From Cladophialophora immunda (lineage: Eukaryota > Ascomycota > Eurotiomycetes > Chaetothyriales > Herpotrichiellaceae), in the NCBI RefSeq assembly GCF_000835495.1, contig NW_015622542.1, positions 6,757,936 through 6,821,935 of the forward strand: a stretch of 64,000 nucleotides of DNA, in the 5' to 3' direction. Shown in pieces: positions 24,264-34,964 of this stretch. Position 1 is the first letter of the stretch. Each line of letters opens with the position of its first letter. The position numbers were made by a program, and so were the translations under genes. Under the pieces are notes generated by a model. The model made no database searches and was not told where the DNA came from. It was given only the letters and a program-made list of their open reading frames with translations.

Positions 24264-27200
24264 CTACAACTCATCCTTGACGCTCTTCGTCGCCGTGGCG
24301 GTCGATGTCGAGGATGAGCTCGATGAAGCTTTCGCTTTGGAGGTCTCGCTGCCACTCGAGCTGGAAGATTTGGTCTTCTTGACCTTTCCCTTCCCTGTGC
24401 CTTTCTTTCCATTCCCTGTCTTGCCCTTTTTTGGGATCTCTTGCATTTTAATTGTTTTCATAATAGTATCCGAAACCAGCTTCTGTAGTTCTTGGCCCTT
24501 GTTTTGCAATTCGGCAACCAGGAGGGCAGGATCTTCGTGTGGCCCAAGCTTGTTTTGGAGGGCAAGTTTCTCCTCGAGCCATTTCTTCACCTCATCATAT
24601 TTCGTCGTAAGAGCTGCAAGGTCTTCGTTCGTGTACTCATATGGTTTGACCGGCGGCGGTTCGTCTGTCTGCATTGCTTCGCCTGCTGACGTGCTGCTAT
24701 AGGGGTCCTCGTCGAGGTCATCTCCATCTTCTGTAGACGAGCTCGTTGAGGCACTCGAGACTGCAGACTCTGCAGCTTCGCTTGCGCTCGAAGCCGCATT
24801 CACGGCTGCTTGCTTGATGCTTCCTTCCACCATGGTGATCATGCCATTCAAGTTCTCCAGTCCTTCTTTGAAGGCCTTGATAGCATCAGGCCGTTTTGTA
24901 GCTTCATCCTGGCGCTTCAATACAGGGTCAACCAGACCATGGAGGTTCTTCAGCTTGTCCTTCAAGTCTTGGAGTTTGGCGTCCAGCCCGTCACTGTATA
25001 GCCACTCGGAGATGCTCGACAGCTGTTTTTCCAATTCTTTTCGAATTGACTCACTCGAAGCAGCAATGAACTTCTCGTCCTCTAAATAGTCCCTCGCTCG
25101 GTATGTGAAAGCCTCGAGGGTGTTCAAAGCCTCGGCTCGGAGAGCGGCATTCCGGTCTGACATATCAAACTGAGTGAGACGCTGACGAAGGCGAGGTAGA
25201 ATCTGAATGGGGGGAGCATTGAGTCCGACGACGGTAGATTTCAAGGCAAGCGGGATTGAAACTATTGATGGCGTGGCCTTGCTTGCTTTGGTGGGTTTAG
25301 TCGTTGAGGAGGAGGATGAGGAGGCAGACGAATCTGCGGGTGATGGCGAAGTGGACGACATAGTCGATCCGGAACTTGTTGGATCAGACACAGGCAAGGG
25401 AGTTTGAGATTCCGATGTCTCTTCAGCCGGATCTTCGTCTCCGACGACCTTCTGATCGCTGTCCTTCTTCGAGCCAAAGCCAAACAACCCTTTGACGTTG
25501 TCGATGACGTTCCCACCTTTATTACTCTCGGTTTCGCAGCTAACAGATCCCGAAACAACTTCCGGCAATCCATCCACGTGGCTCAACCGCATAGTGAAAA
25601 CGGTGCTTATATTCGCCGCCGCACAGCCATGCTTTTCCTTCAGCTCACCCACCGATTTCGTCAAATTCGAAGCTCCGACCTCGGTTACAGGCACATCGAG
25701 CTCCTTGACCGTTTGCGTGAAGCCTAGGGTGAGATCCTCCAGGGTTTTGATAGGCACTTGCTTTTCAGCTCCAACTTGGGAGGATGGATGGAACAGTTTC
25801 TGTGCCCTTTCCTTGTTCTCCACACTCCACTTCAAGAAAAAAGAGAAACCAGAGACATCTGCGCCGCGAATGTCTTTGACCCTAAAGCTGGGGCTCAGCG
25901 ATGCAGCCTTGAAAGCTGCTCCCATGACCGCAGCCTCGTCAGCGTTGACGTTGGCCTTGAGTTTTGATGATCCGCCGGCCACTTTTTCGAGCTGCTTCTG
26001 CACGAATGGGGTTCTCACGACTCCTCCGTGTAGAATGATCGAGTCGAGGTCGTCCAGTTGAAGCCCAGCCGACTGGAGAGCTGCTTCGATCGGGGAGCCT
26101 ACGCGTGAAGCGTGATCTGCAGCGAGCTCTTCGAACTTATCTCGGGTGAGGCTGTACTTGAAGGTGATATCATCGTCATAAAGCCCTTCGAGCGTCGCGG
26201 TTGAAACCGCATTGGCGCTGAGGAGCTGTCGGATCCGTTCAGCCTCTTTCCAGATTCTCGCCATTGATTTCCCATGAGACCGAATCTGATCACTGTCAAG
26301 TCCCAACTTCTTTGCGCTCGGAGATTCAAGAAACTGGGAGATGATGTCTTCGACAATGGCGTCATTTAAAGAATCCCCTCCAAGTGACGAGTCGAATCCC
26401 ACTCCAAGTGCGATGACTTCTTGAACAGTGGAATTCCGCTTGCCTGGGCCTTTGATTGTCCTGCCTTGAAACTTGAGCACGGTTGCCGTTGTCGACCCAG
26501 CACCCATATCATAGACAAGATGGTACTCTGGCTTACCACCATCCGTCACGCTGTCGAACGTCCGATGCGTTGCATAGTTGAGCCCGACAGCGAGTCCGTC
26601 ACTGACGAGACCCAAGACTCTCAATCCCGCTAGGTCCGCAGCCAACTGAATTGCTCGCTTCTCCTCAGCGGTATAGAACGCAGGGTGTGTGATGACCACA
26701 TCAGTGACATATACACCCTTTGCGACCATGGCTTCCGCATTGCTCTTGACGTTCTTCAACTGCATCGCTAATAGCTCTTCCACCATGAATATTTCGTCTT
26801 TCTTGGTCCCAAAGCTCTGGCTCTTAAACCCCACTGTTCCTGCGTCCTGATCCCCTCCATTGCCTCTCAAAACTGGTTCGAGGTTCAACCCGGGATATCG
26901 AGTGGCGTACTTCTTCACAGCCTCCGCAGAATATTCCAGGCCCAACAAAGTCTTCAGATTGGGATAGACATCGCTCGGAAATCTTGCGGAGAGCGCCACC
27001 GCATCTCCTCCATACAAGCGTTCGGGGTAGGCATCGTCATCCTTCGACTGAGCTCTGGAGGGTTTGAAGGCAAGGGTCGCTGCCTCCCTTCTCTTGGAGT
27101 CTTTTGATAGAACAATTTCAATTGGAGACCCAGGTTTAGCAATGGCGCCCTTCAGGTATTCCGTACCCAGGTCTATCCCCAGGACTGCTGAAGCGGCATG

Positions 27201-27281
27201 CGCGGTCGTGGAAAGGAATAGGAGGAGAGAGAGTGCGAGAACGCAAAGAGTCGAAGGCTTCCGTCGTCCAGGCGGAGCCAT
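24264..27281 (-). CDS. LHS1: ER-lumenal Hsp70/Grp170-type chaperone (LHS1/HYOU1), 1005 aa
   Basis: Large Hsp70 of the endoplasmic reticulum that acts as nucleotide-exchange factor and partner for the ER Hsp70 Kar2/BiP and helps translocation and folding. The gene is intronless. The ATG at 27281 begins a typical signal peptide (LCVLALSLLLFLSTTAHAA); the frame extends upstream but only with a TTG, so 27281 is preferred. The ATPase domain opens with VLGIDLGTEYLKGAI and includes VYDMGAGSTTATVL and ILHGGVVRTPFVQKQL, with GGVVRTP in place of the standard adenosine loop. A long Ser/Thr-rich loop follows (around residues 610-690), then a helical C-terminal domain with WLYSDG. A second Ser-rich acidic stretch and a Lys/Ser-rich tail precede the ER-retention signal KDEL at the extreme C-terminus. 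Its length and order match the Grp170 family. It is divergent from DML1. Confidence 0.93.
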   Translation of the reverse strand: MAPPGRRKPSTLCVLALSLLLFLSTTAHAASAVLGIDLGTEYLKGAIAKPGSPIEIVLSKDSKRREAATLAFKPSRAQSKDDDAYPERLYGGDAVALSARFPSDVYPNLKTLLGLEYSAEAVKKYATRYPGLNLEPVLRGNGGDQDAGTVGFKSQSFGTKKDEIFMVEELLAMQLKNVKSNAEAMVAKGVYVTDVVITHPAFYTAEEKRAIQLAADLAGLRVLGLVSDGLAVGLNYATHRTFDSVTDGGKPEYHLVYDMGAGSTTATVLKFQGRTIKGPGKRNSTVQEVIALGVGFDSSLGGDSLNDAIVEDIISQFLESPSAKKLGLDSDQIRSHGKSMARIWKEAERIRQLLSANAVSTATLEGLYDDDITFKYSLTRDKFEELAADHASRVGSPIEAALQSAGLQLDDLDSIILHGGVVRTPFVQKQLEKVAGGSSKLKANVNADEAAVMGAAFKAASLSPSFRVKDIRGADVSGFSFFLKWSVENKERAQKLFHPSSQVGAEKQVPIKTLEDLTLGFTQTVKELDVPVTEVGASNLTKSVGELKEKHGCAAANISTVFTMRLSHVDGLPEVVSGSVSCETESNKGGNVIDNVKGLFGFGSKKDSDQKVVGDEDPAEETSESQTPLPVSDPTSSGSTMSSTSPSPADSSASSSSSSTTKPTKASKATPSIVSIPLALKSTVVGLNAPPIQILPRLRQRLTQFDMSDRNAALRAEALNTLEAFTYRARDYLEDEKFIAASSESIRKELEKQLSSISEWLYSDGLDAKLQDLKDKLKNLHGLVDPVLKRQDEATKRPDAIKAFKEGLENLNGMITMVEGSIKQAAVNAASSASEAAESAVSSASTSSSTEDGDDLDEDPYSSTSAGEAMQTDEPPPVKPYEYTNEDLAALTTKYDEVKKWLEEKLALQNKLGPHEDPALLVAELQNKGQELQKLVSDTIMKTIKMQEIPKKGKTGNGKKGTGKGKVKKTKSSSSSGSETSKAKASSSSSSTSTATATKSVKDEL

Positions 27282-28021
27282 TGTGCGTCTGTCTGTCGAG
27301 GAAGTTGTGAGTTTGAAGGGGCGTAATGGTCGGATCCAAGTCAACTCAAGGGAAGGATAATTTGCTGATGGGCGTTTGCGAGCACATTTCCAGAATGATG
27401 CTCAAGCAGGAGTTTGTGTGGTAGGAGTTACTTAACAGTGAAATGGTAAGTCCCGTCTATGACACCGTTTCCATTTCTGATGCTCGCGTGCTCATCGTTG
27501 TACTCTACATCAGGCTTGTGAACAAGTTGTCCAGAAAATCAGAGTCCCGAGTCATGCAGCCTTAAATACACGAGTCGTGGAGCCCAGTCTGGCAATAAGT
27601 GGCACAGTCTGACACCAGAATAGACGCCATATCTATCATAGCTGGAAAGTACTGAGTACTCACTACAACAAGGCGGATGCTCTATTAGAACATAGCTAAT
27701 AGTACAGATAGAGGACAGGCCGCTGCTACCTCTGAAGATAGACTAATGCCTCTTATTAATGAAGGGCACCTTTGATCTATGAATGACAGCCTGTGCTCTC
27801 ACTGTCCCATAAATAACCGGCGGTCAGACATCGCAGCCTGAATTTCTCATCACCCCACAGTCTTCAGCCTCGACCATGCACCGCCTTCAACTTTCATCCT
27901 GTGTCGTACGATCAGTAACTCTTAGAATACAATAAGCGTCGACCCTTTTATTCCTATTTTCGCAAAAAGGCGTTGCACGTCCAAGGCTTGTTCAACTTCA
28001 AAATGATCCTCTGCGCCAAAA
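27282..28021. promoter_or_regulatory. Divergent promoter of LHS1-like and DML1-like genes
   Basis: About 740 bp between divergent starts, AT-richer than its flanks. Unfolded-protein-response elements were not identified by eye. No gene lies here. Confidence 0.4.
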
Positions 28022-29820
28022 ATGCATGAAATCATCACTCTTCAGCTTGGGACCAAAAGTAACTATCTGGCGACCCATTTCTGGAACGCCCAGGTATCTT
28101 CTCCTCGACTGTACCACAGGCCGGTCTAACTCTCGTGCAAAGGAATCCTATTTCACGTACTCTGATTATGAGGAGCCCCTGGTCAACTCGGACATTCACT
28201 TTCGGCCAGGCCTTGGTTCCGATGGCTCGGAGACCTTCACTCCGCGCACGATAATCTATGACCTGAAGGGTGGGTTTGGCACTCTTCGTAAATTCAATGC
28301 ATTATATGACATTCCGGGAGACTCCCATCCTGCTCCGGGGCTTTGGTATGTTGTGTTTTGAGGCCCTGCTCGGTTGAGTGCGATGCTAAAACACTTCCAG
28401 GGACGGGAACACCGCCCGGCGTCAGGAGCAGGCCATTGAACCATCCGAGTACCAAAAGAACCTGGATCTTGGTCTCCCAACCACGCAACTCCACGCCTCG
28501 GACGTCAGGTACTGGTCCGACTTCAACCGTGTCTTCTACCATCCCAGGTCCATCGTTCAGCTCAACGAGTACGAATTGAACTCGCAACTGATGCCCTTTG
28601 AGAACTGGTCTGCTGGAGAAGACTTGTTCGAAAGTCTGGACAAGGAATTTGATTTGCTTGACCGTGATGTCAGACCTTTCGTAGAAGAGTGCGACCAAGT
28701 GCAAGGTTTTCAATTCTTCACCGCGGCGGATGACGCATGGGGAGGGTTTGCTGCAAAGTACGTCGACAATGTGAGAGACGAGTTTGGCAAGACAAGTATT
28801 TGGGTCTGGGGCATAGAGGACGGTTCCAGAGTGACTAGGGTATGTCCTCACCAGCTTCCTCGCTGACAAGTTGCTCAACAAGAATAGGAAAAGCAGTCGG
28901 CAAGAGCGTGCAATGCCGCCAAAACCCTCCAGTCAATTGGTCAGCAAGCATCAGCGTACGTCCGACTTGCTGCCCCTCCCTCGATTCTCCCTCGATATGT
29001 CAATGTCGACAGTGGTTCTGATTGGGTGAGCGCCGCACTGCTCTGCGCGGGCATTGAATCTGTCACGCTGCCGACAAGGCTCCGTGCCGAGGCCGGGAAA
29101 AGAGGCACATTGAGTCTATTGGAGGATACTTTGAATACAAACGGGGTCCAAAATGTATTCGAGCTTCATGCAAGTGTCACGAGCTCGAACATTGGAACGA
29201 GCCACTCTTCCAACGGGGCGGCGAGGGTACAAGGGAATGGGCATGAAGAGAATCAAGGGCCTAATTTGCCAGCGCCGTCGCATTTCGACCTGGACTACAG
29301 CCCGAGTCTCATCAATCCCTCAGCCGCGAGGTGGAATCATACTTTTGCTCAAGTGGAATGTGAGCGTGACCACCTCGAGTCGAACCCGCGGCCCATGACC
29401 CTGACTCCAGAGGAGCGGCTTCGGAGAAGACTAAACGAGGAGAGCGTGGTAGAGATGTGAGTCAATACCTTTGCTTCAATGTTCCGTCACCCAAAGCGCA
29501 TCATCTCCCCCCAAAGAAGATGGATCGACAGAAAAGGCTGACGCACGCTCAGATTCCAAACCAGTCTGCAGTTTCCGCTGCTGGACACCTTTCCAGACAC
29601 TCTCTTCGCGACCAGTCGCAGGCCGAGCGGGCTGGACATCTCGGCGGCCTTGGAATGCAACACGAGAATGAAGGGCCGGCTTCTCGACCTCAGAGATGCG
29701 ACCGCACGCCTGATGCCGTTGGAAGAACGGGAGGCGCATTACAACGACTTCACGCAGATGGCCCAGAATTACAGCATCGGATGGGAGTCCGGATCGGATT
29801 CTGGGATCGACGATGAGTGA
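28022..29820 (+). CDS. DML1: Misato/DML1-type tubulin-like protein (mitochondrial inheritance), 516 aa
   Basis: Homologue of yeast Dml1 and Drosophila Misato, proteins with tubulin/FtsZ-like segments needed for mitochondrial DNA inheritance and morphology. Five exons: 28022-28093, 28143-28345, 28401-28839, 28888-29456 and 29553-29820 (1551 bases). Exon 1 gives the family N-terminus [20 protein letters not shown]. Exon 2 holds [20 protein letters not shown], and exon 3 [12 protein letters not shown] and [18 protein letters not shown]. The C-terminus ends acidic ([10 protein letters not shown]). Introns are 48-96 bp with normal GT-AG borders. The start is the ATG in AAATGCATGAAATC; no longer option exists in frame. 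The 3' end of this gene appears again in decayed form 1.4 kb downstream. Confidence 0.9.
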
Positions 29821-31164
29821 AGCTTCTGTCGTTGCATAAAAGACATTCAATACGAGAGATCGACCTGGCTTGAGAAGTTAGTGGTGCCCTGTCCGACCGC
29901 TGCTTGGTCCGGTGCAGCGTCTATCGACCTTGATAGATCGAGGGCGGCCTTCTTCATTCATAGTAGATTTTTCGCCTATTTTATAAAAGCAGTGCTTTGT
30001 CCTTGTATCTATACTATTACTCGTATTTTGATAGGGAGGCCACCTTGTAAGCGAGTCGTCTTTAGCTACCACGAGTTCCTGCATACTATACACGGAACGA
30101 GTGTGCTTTCTGATCCCCCTGTGGAAGGCGCTACTTTTCCAAGCTGCTATGACACCCAACGGCTCGCAGACCTCGTTGATACAGACTTGGTGGGAACAGA
30201 GTTCCTTTCACTCAACCTTGGGGCATTGGACATTCTTGACTACGATGGCAAATCCTTTCGCTACGCAAACCAAAGCGCGACGACACGGTATTGCAGCGTG
30301 GCCATTCTACAAACATTTGTTGCAAACCCTAGGCTAGTTCGCTCAATGCAGAACAAGGTTAATGTCATGTTCAATAAAGTCAACTCCTGACGGATCGTCT
30401 CATATCAAGTGGACGTCGGTTACAGCTACCTACATGTATACCTTATGGATGAGGTAGAAAGGGCCCACATCTACAAGCAGCCATCTTCCAGGAAGGGAGA
30501 GACATTCAGGGCGCCAGCTCATTCTAACCTTACAAAGAACATACCTCGTTCCACATTATCAAAAGGGTATTGAACCTGGCGGGGATTGTGCTGTTAGTTG
30601 TTGAGGAGTCAGATAGACCCGGGGGCTAACAACACTAGATAAAATAATCTCGTCCACACCTGTCTCGGTTCAGTTGACCCTTTCCGGTTGGACAAGCAGG
30701 TATCCATTTGTATTGAGGTGTGCTGCGGAGGTGTTCTCTGCAGGGTAAGGTAGCCAGGTCCTCAACACCCTCCCAAGCATACCGTGGGTGGGAAGCTTCA
30801 CTAGTGCTATGTTGTGGGGAGGCGTAGTAAGAGGGAAGTACTCCGTACATTGCCACTGGCAGCCGTCTATCTCGTAACTTGCCATGAGACAAGGCGCGCC
30901 GAACACCGTGTGGAAGATTCCCCGTTCCGAGTTCGGACCCCTTCAGCAATCCCAGAACTTGGATACTCCTCCCTCAAAGAAGCGCATCTCTCCGACACAG
31001 GAACCAAGAAGTCAGGAGTACACATAAGGATGTCTATTTCTGTTTGCGAGGAATACCCGAGGCACTCTGTACATAGACCTTCAAGACCAGAAGACACCAA
31101 CTCGTATGGAGATAGAAGGTACACCGAGCTGCTCAGAGAGTCGCCTGGTCGCCTGCGGTGAACC
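29821..31164. other. Gene-poor region downstream of DML1
   Basis: No supported gene. The plus-strand frame 29881-30390 lacks an ATG at its edge and has no family features. One TACTCCGTAC site lies at 30839-30848. The sequence is AT-richer than the surrounding genes. Confidence 0.4.
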
Positions 31165-31390
31165 CTCATCGAGACTGAGCCGAAGTTGAGCCTGGTCGCT
31201 TGTTGCGTGTGCAAGAAGCGGAGGACAACAGGTGTCCAAGCCAGACGTTCCGTCAGCACGGAATAGCACTGCGAAAACCAGGTGTCGAGAAGGGTGTCGG
31301 TTGATAGTCTAAGTCAGACTCAAATCGACGATGAGTGAAGCTCTATTGTTGCACAGGAGGGCATGGAATACGAGAGAGGTTAGTGACCCA
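31165..31390 (+). pseudogene. Decayed duplicate of the DML1 terminal exon and 3' flank
   Basis: By eye, 31324-31342 matches the DML1 stop-codon region at 29808-29826 for 19 consecutive bases. Similarity continues through the 3' flank (ATACGAGAGA at both places, then GTTAGTG). Upstream, weaker similarity can be followed for about 150 bases. Many differences are C-to-T or G-to-A relative to DML1, for example CCGG against CTAA. The copy has no open frame. The left limit is uncertain because the alignment was not computed. Confidence 0.5.
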
Positions 31391-33626
31391 CGGGTGAAAA
31401 ATCCATTGCTCCAGCCCAGTCTGGTATATTTTTGCCGAAGGTGGACCAAGTTCCGCATACAAAACAGCAAAGTTGGTTTGCCAACATGCACCAATAATGC
31501 AGGTTGGAGACGGCTGTTCAGTGGGCCATGTGGCACGGCGGCCTACTTGAAGGTTGAGTGTCTGGGGCGCATGATGCGATTCCTGATGGGGAGCTTTGCA
31601 TAAGGTGCCTGTGACTGGCTGTCCTGACCATCCAGAAAGCCGGTCCGGAGTTGTGGGGAACTGTTGGAGCGCAGCTAAAGCACAGCTCATAGCGAGCCCA
31701 AAGCACGTCAATTCCGTCATTCTCAACAGCTTTCTTGCTGGCCAGGCCGAGCTGGAGGGAAAAGATCAGCTAGCTTCGACGCCTATCGCCTAGTGTTTTT
31801 GCCAATCGCTGCGCATCAAGGTTCAAAGCGGCCGCCAATCGAAATAGCAGTGGCAGGCGCCGGTGACCAACGGCCCAGCCAACGCCCTCCTCCTTCTAGC
31901 CGCAAATGGCGCAGCGCCGAAGGCCAGCCTCCAGAACAAGGCACCAAGAGTCGGAACAGGGACAAGTGATGGGGTGTCGAGCAACATTGCTTCCCAACTC
32001 GACCCGATGCGGTAGCCGACAATGTTCCTGATAAAGGATTTTCAGACTTTCGGCGCCCGCGCCACCAGAATGCGACTGAGATACAAATGGAGGATACGGT
32101 TGACACTGAGGCAGGAACATGGAGTCAGCGGGAAGGGAAAAGGCTTGCACAGCTTCTGCCACTGGGCGCAGAGGGTGAGAAATTCCCCGAGCGAGGTCGT
32201 GATAACGTGGGAAAACAGGGATGGGTCCCTGGCGGTTTAAAAAGCTTGATGCAGCCGGTAGCCAATAACAGTATTGTTCCTGACCCCACCGGCCGCTAAA
32301 GTGAGACATGCAGCCCTTGGCGCCGTCCAAGTTTTGTGACAGCTTCCTGGCAACGCCCAACCTCACTTCCCCCCTAGCGACCACCAACCTTTTCTCAGTC
32401 CTGCGCCAGTGACAAGCTACGACGAGTGGCTTCGATTGGCATCGACCGTCTTCGGTGGCTTCGGCAGTCTCAAGAATACCATTGTCATGCGATCACGATC
32501 ACGCTACGAGAGCATCGAGGACAAACAAGCCCTTTTGATGGGTCGCAGGCTCAGCGTGTGGTGTGTCGGCTGATGAGCAGAATCACCCAGAACCCAGATA
32601 GTTTCTGGCCTCATGGGAGCCGGTCCACCACCATGGAAATCCCTGCACCACGGTGCTCTTCCCACGCTTTGGCGCAAGAGGAGGCAGGACACACCAGCCC
32701 TTCCCTACGGAGTAGCTAGTCACTCGGTTCTCGACCTTCCACATGGTTACACAGCCTACGGACTACTCGTATAGTCCTGTCCGACTGCGAAATCTTTTGG
32801 GACGGTTGCGTGAGGCTGAAGACACGACTACTCCAAAGATGGTCAACAGTAAGCTCATGGCAGCTAGCCACACGACTCCGGTCGGGCTGTCTCTGCCTCT
32901 GCCTCTTCCTCTGGCGCCTGAAGTGCATGCAACTATGGAGGACTCTGCATCCAGTTGAAGAGGTTGGCAGGCAGACGTTCCCCTCGTTCGCCTTTCCGCT
33001 CACTTAATTGGTCAATGTGGCAGAGACATTTCGCGATCGGACCCTCCAGACTACCAGGCCAACAGCTGCCAGCCTCAGACTAGCCCGTTTTCCATGGAAG
33101 AAGCTATTCCCAGGCTGACCCGGTTGGCATGGCCTTTTGGAAGCTCCACTCTGGTTGACTCTACCGGGCTGGAAAACTCGGTTGTTACCCTGCGGTCTCC
33201 ACTGCGTTCACCTCGACTATCCACCCTCCACCACGGCTATGACATGATTCTGAGAGGAACAGGCTTGGTGGTATGGGACAATGCTGCATGCTCGCTGGTC
33301 TCGCCACCTCCCCAGCACTTCGATTTATTCCTCGCATCCTCATAGGTATGATGCTCGCATGACGGAATCCATAGCTGAAGTAGCTTGAGAGAGGTCCCTT
33401 CCCGGCCGCAAACTTACTACAAAACCATCCATCTCCCATCCGCACCTCTCTTCTTCTTCTTCTTCTTCCATCATTGCATTCCCGTCATTCGACCGGCCAT
33501 CCCTCGCTTTGTACCGAGTACACGGAGCTCGTTCGCTAAGGCTCTCGACATTTGCATTCGAGTTTGTACCCTCTTCGCGGTCTCTCTGTATTATCATCTG
33601 CCCCGCAAAGCACATACTCCTTCAAC
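31391..33626. other. Intergenic region upstream of the GPI-anchored protein gene
   Basis: No supported gene in about 2.2 kb. One TACGGAGTA site is at 32706-32714. The final 200 bases form the promoter and leader of the wall-protein gene. Confidence 0.4.
33425..33475 (+). promoter_or_regulatory. Pyrimidine-rich tract upstream of wall-protein gene
   Basis: A CT-rich run with repeated TTC lies 150-200 bases before the ATG. Such tracts are common just upstream of the start in strongly expressed filamentous-fungal genes. The functional reading is inference. Confidence 0.4.
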
Positions 33627-34964
33627 ATGAGATCATCTCCCATTCTGCTGGCTATCGCCAGCTTGGCAAGTGCCGCAAATATCTATCGAAGAGGAGACAG
33701 CAGCACATGGGCTGATTGGAGTTCGACAACGTCGACAACGACGACGACGACTACTACCACAACCACCACACCATCCACGACCTGGGAAGATTGGACTAGT
33801 ACGACTTCTTCTACCACCACCACGACGCCTTCTTCCTCGTGGCAGGACTGGACTAGTACGACTTCCTCTACCACTACTACGACGCCCTCTTCTTCGTGGC
33901 AGGACTGGACTAGTACGACTTCCTCTACCACTACTACGANNNNNNNNNNNNNNNNNNNNNNNNNNNNNNNNNNNNNNNNNNNNNNNNNNNNNNNNNNNNN
34001 NNNNNNNNNNNNNNNNNNNNNNNNNNNNNNNNNNNNNNNNNNNNNNNNNNNNNNNNNNNNNNNNNNNNNNNNNNNNNNNNNNNNNNNNNNNNNNNNNNNN
34101 NNNNNNNNNNNNNNNNNNNNNNNNNNNNNNNNNNNNNNNNNNNNNNNNNNNNNNNNNNNNNNNNNNNNNNNNNNNNNNNNNNNNNNNNNNNNNNNNNNNN
34201 NNNNNNNNNNNNNNNNNNNNNNNNNNNNNNNNNNNNNNNNNNNNNNNNNNNNNNNNNNNNNNNNNNNNNNNNNNNNNNNNNNNNNNNNNNNNNNNNNNNN
34301 NNNNNNNNNNNNNNNNNNNNNNNNNNNNNNNNNNNNNNNNNNNNNNNNNNNNNNNNNNNNNNNNNNNNNNNNNNNNNNNNNNNNNNNNNNNNNNNNNNNN
34401 NNNNNNNNNNNNNNNNNNNNNNNNNNNACGAGCAAAACGACAACAACGACTGTTCCTACCACCACTTGGGCTGACTGGACTAGCAAAACGACCACGACAA
34501 CTACCACTGTTCCTACGACCTCCCTGTGGCAAGACTGGACGACCACGACCACGACTACTACTCCTTCCACAAGCTGGGCGGAATGGACAACGTCTGTTTA
34601 CTCTTCGTCGTGGGCCCCTGCTCCGGCCCCTGTCGAGAGCACTCCATCATCCTCTGCTTGGGCTGACTGGAGCTCGACGTCTGTTTACTCTTCGACATGG
34701 GCTCCTGCTCCAGCTCCTGTCGAGAGCACACCATCACCGTCTTCCTGGGCTGAGTGGAGCTCAACGACGGCTGTCGTCGTTAGCAGCACCTGGTCTTCCT
34801 CCCCAGCTCCGGTTGTCAGCAGCAGCATCTGGACAAGCGTTGCACCTGTCCCCAGCACTACCACGCCTGCCCCAGTGGTGACTTACACCGGCGCCGCTAG
34901 CAGCAACAACAAGCCTGCCATGGCACTCCTGGCTGGTGTCGTTGGCTTGGTCGCCCTCGCATAA
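33627..34964 (+). CDS. GPI-anchored Thr/Ser-rich repeat protein with W-x-[DE]-W motifs (gap inside)
   Basis: Predicted cell-wall or plasma-membrane anchored mucin-like protein; function unknown. The ATG at 33627 starts a signal peptide (MRSSPILLAIASLASA) followed by a dibasic site (RR). The mature part consists of repeats, each built on a tryptophan pair: WADW, WEDW, WQDW twice, then after the gap WADW, WQDW, WAEW, WADW, WAEW. Between the pairs are long Thr/Ser runs. The two complete copies before the gap repeat exactly every 57 bases (19 residues). The C-terminal third changes to VYSSSWAPAPAPVES-type units. It ends with NNKPAMALLAGVVGLVALA, a classic GPI-attachment signal with a small-residue omega site upstream. 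The frame is the same on both sides of the 488-bp gap, so a single protein of about 445 residues is likely if the gap size is right. Dense O-mannosylation is expected. Confidence 0.85.
   Translation: MRSSPILLAIASLASAANIYRRGDSSTWADWSSTTSTTTTTTTTTTTTPSTTWEDWTSTTSSTTTTTPSSSWQDWTSTTSSTTTTTPSSSWQDWTSTTSSTTTTXXXXXXXXXXXXXXXXXXXXXXXXXXXXXXXXXXXXXXXXXXXXXXXXXXXXXXXXXXXXXXXXXXXXXXXXXXXXXXXXXXXXXXXXXXXXXXXXXXXXXXXXXXXXXXXXXXXXXXXXXXXXXXXXXXXXXXXXXXXXXXXXXXXXXXXXXXXXXXXXXXXTSKTTTTTVPTTTWADWTSKTTTTTTTVPTTSLWQDWTTTTTTTTPSTSWAEWTTSVYSSSWAPAPAPVESTPSSSAWADWSSTSVYSSTWAPAPAPVESTPSPSSWAEWSSTTAVVVSSTWSSSPAPVVSSSIWTSVAPVPSTTTPAPVVTYTGAASSNNKPAMALLAGVVGLVALA
33940..34427. other. Assembly gap (488 N)
   Basis: An unbroken run of N lies inside the repeat array of the wall-protein gene. 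The number of repeat units is therefore unknown, and the array was probably unresolvable with the reads used. Confidence 0.99.

Noticed and set aside
29881..30390. 169-residue plus frame after DML1
   Set aside because: It begins with GTG, has no recognisable features, and lies in AT-rich DNA.
33633..34570. Several frames on both strands through the repeat gene
   Set aside because: Triplet repeats keep all frames open and N runs were read as residues; only the frame with signal peptide and GPI signal is credible.
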